The position numbers and the translations under genes were made by a program. Positions 4,357 to 5,853 of a stretch of DNA of 5,853 nt are shown piece by piece (positions within the stretch are counted from its first letter, which is position 1; each line of letters begins with the position of its first letter). Origin of the DNA: JAWOFN01 sp046497505 [NCBI: bacterium] (GTDB lineage Bacteria > Blakebacterota > Blakebacteria > Blakebacterales); assembly GCA_046497505.1 (NCBI GenBank), contig JAWOFN010000073.1, positions 1-5,853 on the forward strand, written 5' to 3'. The notes beneath the pieces were generated by a model, which had not been told where the DNA came from, searched no databases, and saw only the letters and a list, made by a program, of their open reading frames with translations.

Positions 4357-5853
4357 CTACCGGCCTCCCGTCGCGGCGTCGGCCTCGGCTTCGGTCCGGA
4401 AGAGCCTGTGGGTTATGAATTCCTGCACGATGCGATCGGCGTCGTAGACCTTGTCCATGGCCTCACGAATGGCCCGGACATCCACCATGATGTTCCGGCC
4501 CCGTTCCGGAAGATAGATGAAGTCCCGGCTGAGCCCCTCGATGTTCCGATCGAAGTTGAGCCCCACGATCTCCAGCTCCGGGGTCACCGCCGGGGAGCCC
4601 GAATTGCCCCCATAGGTGTCGGCGGTGGAGATGAAGTTCAGCGGCGTGGCGAGATCCAGCTCCGGATGGGGCGGAACCCAGCGGTCCGGGAGGTTCCAGT
4701 CCGTGTCCGCTCCGTAGGAGTGGAAGTGGTCGTAGAGGCCGAAGAAGGTGGTGTAGACGGGAGCTCTGGTTCCGTTGTACTCGTAGGGCCTCACCACGCC
4801 GTCGGTGATGCGGGGAGACCGGGATGCGTCCGGGGGCACGTCGGCGCCGTAGACGGCGTATCGGGCCCGGCCCAGGTCCGCCGCCAGCTCCCCCTCACGG
4901 GATACCAGCGGTCCGTAGACCTGCTGGAAGGCCAGGTAGGCAGGGATGATGGCCCGGGTCAGGACCAGGGCCGGGTCGTCCTCCGGGATGCCCCCTCCGT
5001 CCAGTGCCTCCTCCGCCCGGGCGAGGCTTGCCAGGACAGAACGGTTCCTGAGGCGGGAGACCGCTCCCTCCACACTCCTGCCGCCCAGGGCCGCTTCCGT
5101 GACGGGGTGGCCCTGGCCCAGGTTCCGGAGGAAATCTTCCAGCCGCTCCGCCAGGAGCGCCTCCTCGAGATCTGCGGGAAGATCTTCGATCTCCAGGAGA
5201 GCGGCCTCCATGGCTTCCACGGTATCGGCCGGGGCACCCATCTCCTGCACGGCCTGGAGGGTGGCCGCCGAAAGGGCCCTTCTCAGGAGGGCCGACTCCG
5301 AGGAGCTGCTGCCCAGGCTGACAAAGGCGGCGTATTCGTCCGCCACTTCCCGCTTTTCTTCCTGGATGTCCGCAATGCGGGGGATCAGGTCGCCATACTC
5401 TTCCGACAGTTCCGGGGTGGCGGCCAGGGCGGCCTGGAACCTGGCTTCCCCGTCGGCTTTCCGGGTCATGATGACCGGGTCCTTCAGGGCTTCCAGGCGG
5501 CCCGCGCTCGCCTTCAGGGAATTGGAGAGGCCGAACATCCGGTTCCTGAGGTCCATGCTGTCGCCCTGTGCCCGGTTCTCTTCGTAGAAGGTCCTCATGG
5601 CGGCCAGGCGGGTCTCCAGGAAGGACTTCTGGGCCGCCACCGAGACGTCCCGCTGGAATTCCAGCTGGGCCACGGTGTTCAGGCGGTTGGTGGGCCCGGG
5701 ATTCCCGATGACGAAGACCACGTCCCCCTCCTCCACCCCGCCCTGGCTCCAGTTGAACCAGTGCTGGTTGCCGAGAGGCTCCCCGTCGGAGCCGTAGACC
5801 CGGAGGAACCCGAAGTCCAGCGCGTAGCGGGGATAGGTGAAGTTGTCCCCGTC
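4357..5853 (-). CDS. Dipeptidyl-peptidase, peptidase family S46 (DPP11-like), 5' end outside window
   Basis: The 498 visible residues are the C-terminal two thirds of an S46 exopeptidase (family members are about 700-760 residues). These are exported serine peptidases that remove dipeptides from peptide N-termini in the periplasm or at the cell surface. The piece opens with DNFTYPRYALDFGFLRVY, the conserved segment at or next to the catalytic Asp. It continues with VFVIGNPGPTNR (residues 46-57), a long helix-rich domain, and TYGGNSGSPAV with the nucleophile Ser418. It ends with the typical GRNIMVDVRAIREAMDKVYDADRIVQEF. Arg436 lies 18 residues after the serine, in LNFDRN. This is the position that is Arg in DPP11 enzymes (Asp/Glu at P1) and Gly in DPP7. 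The catalytic His and any signal peptide are outside the window. The internal GTG at 5736 is not the start, since conserved sequence continues upstream of it. The stop is TAG at 4357-4359. Confidence 0.93.
   Translation of the reverse strand, partial: DGDNFTYPRYALDFGFLRVYGSDGEPLGNQHWFNWSQGGVEEGDVVFVIGNPGPTNRLNTVAQLEFQRDVSVAAQKSFLETRLAAMRTFYEENRAQGDSMDLRNRMFGLSNSLKASAGRLEALKDPVIMTRKADGEARFQAALAATPELSEEYGDLIPRIADIQEEKREVADEYAAFVSLGSSSSESALLRRALSAATLQAVQEMGAPADTVEAMEAALLEIEDLPADLEEALLAERLEDFLRNLGQGHPVTEAALGGRSVEGAVSRLRNRSVLASLARAEEALDGGGIPEDDPALVLTRAIIPAYLAFQQVYGPLVSREGELAADLGRARYAVYGADVPPDASRSPRITDGVVRPYEYNGTRAPVYTTFFGLYDHFHSYGADTDWNLPDRWVPPHPELDLATPLNFISTADTYGGNSGSPAVTPELEIVGLNFDRNIEGLSRDFIYLPERGRNIMVDVRAIREAMDKVYDADRIVQEFITHRLFRTEAEADAATGGR

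Noticed and set aside
4946-5587. 213-codon plus-strand open frame
   Set aside because: It is antisense to the helical domain of the S46 peptidase, and its Arg/Ser/Ala-rich translation has no domain signal.

Overview
The window looks like high-GC bacterial chromosome. All recognisable genes lie on the minus strand, so transcription runs right to left. A Gemmatimonadota-like or other FCB-related source is a plausible guess, because a family S46 dipeptidyl-peptidase gene sits in a GC-rich context. No marker gene is present to prove it.

Right to left: (1) 4357-5853 is the C-terminal two thirds of an S46 dipeptidyl-peptidase, cut by the window edge, with DPP11-like features. (2) 4144-4356 is a spacer full of short tandem repeats. 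It is an open frame in phase with the next gene. (3) 3442-4143 is a stand-alone tRNA-binding (EMAP-II/MetG-beta type) domain protein whose N-terminal linker is encoded by a 24-bp minisatellite. (4) 3246-3441 is a short spacer in which I see nothing beyond a weak promoter-like sequence. (5) 2608-3245 is an intact MntA/HepT (MNT/HEPN) toxin-antitoxin pair with a 4-bp ATGA overlap. (6) 2069-2457 is a decayed Fic-domain gene. It has lost its start, about 75-80 internal residues (with a frameshift) and its C-terminal third. (7) About 112-2068 is an IS1634-family insertion sequence with an intact 574-residue DDE transposase. Its right end coincides with the point where Fic homology stops. (8) 1-111 is left flank with no recognisable gene.

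The left half reads as a small accessory island: a toxin-antitoxin pair, a Fic gene that may once have been its third partner, and an insertion sequence that disrupted the Fic gene. The right half looks like housekeeping or nutrient functions (peptide degradation, tRNA binding). I do not see a wholly new system. The strongest unusual signals are the 24-bp repeats shared in frame between the EMAP-domain gene and the spacer upstream of it, and the proximity of two AMP-transferring families (MntA and Fic) to a HEPN RNase.
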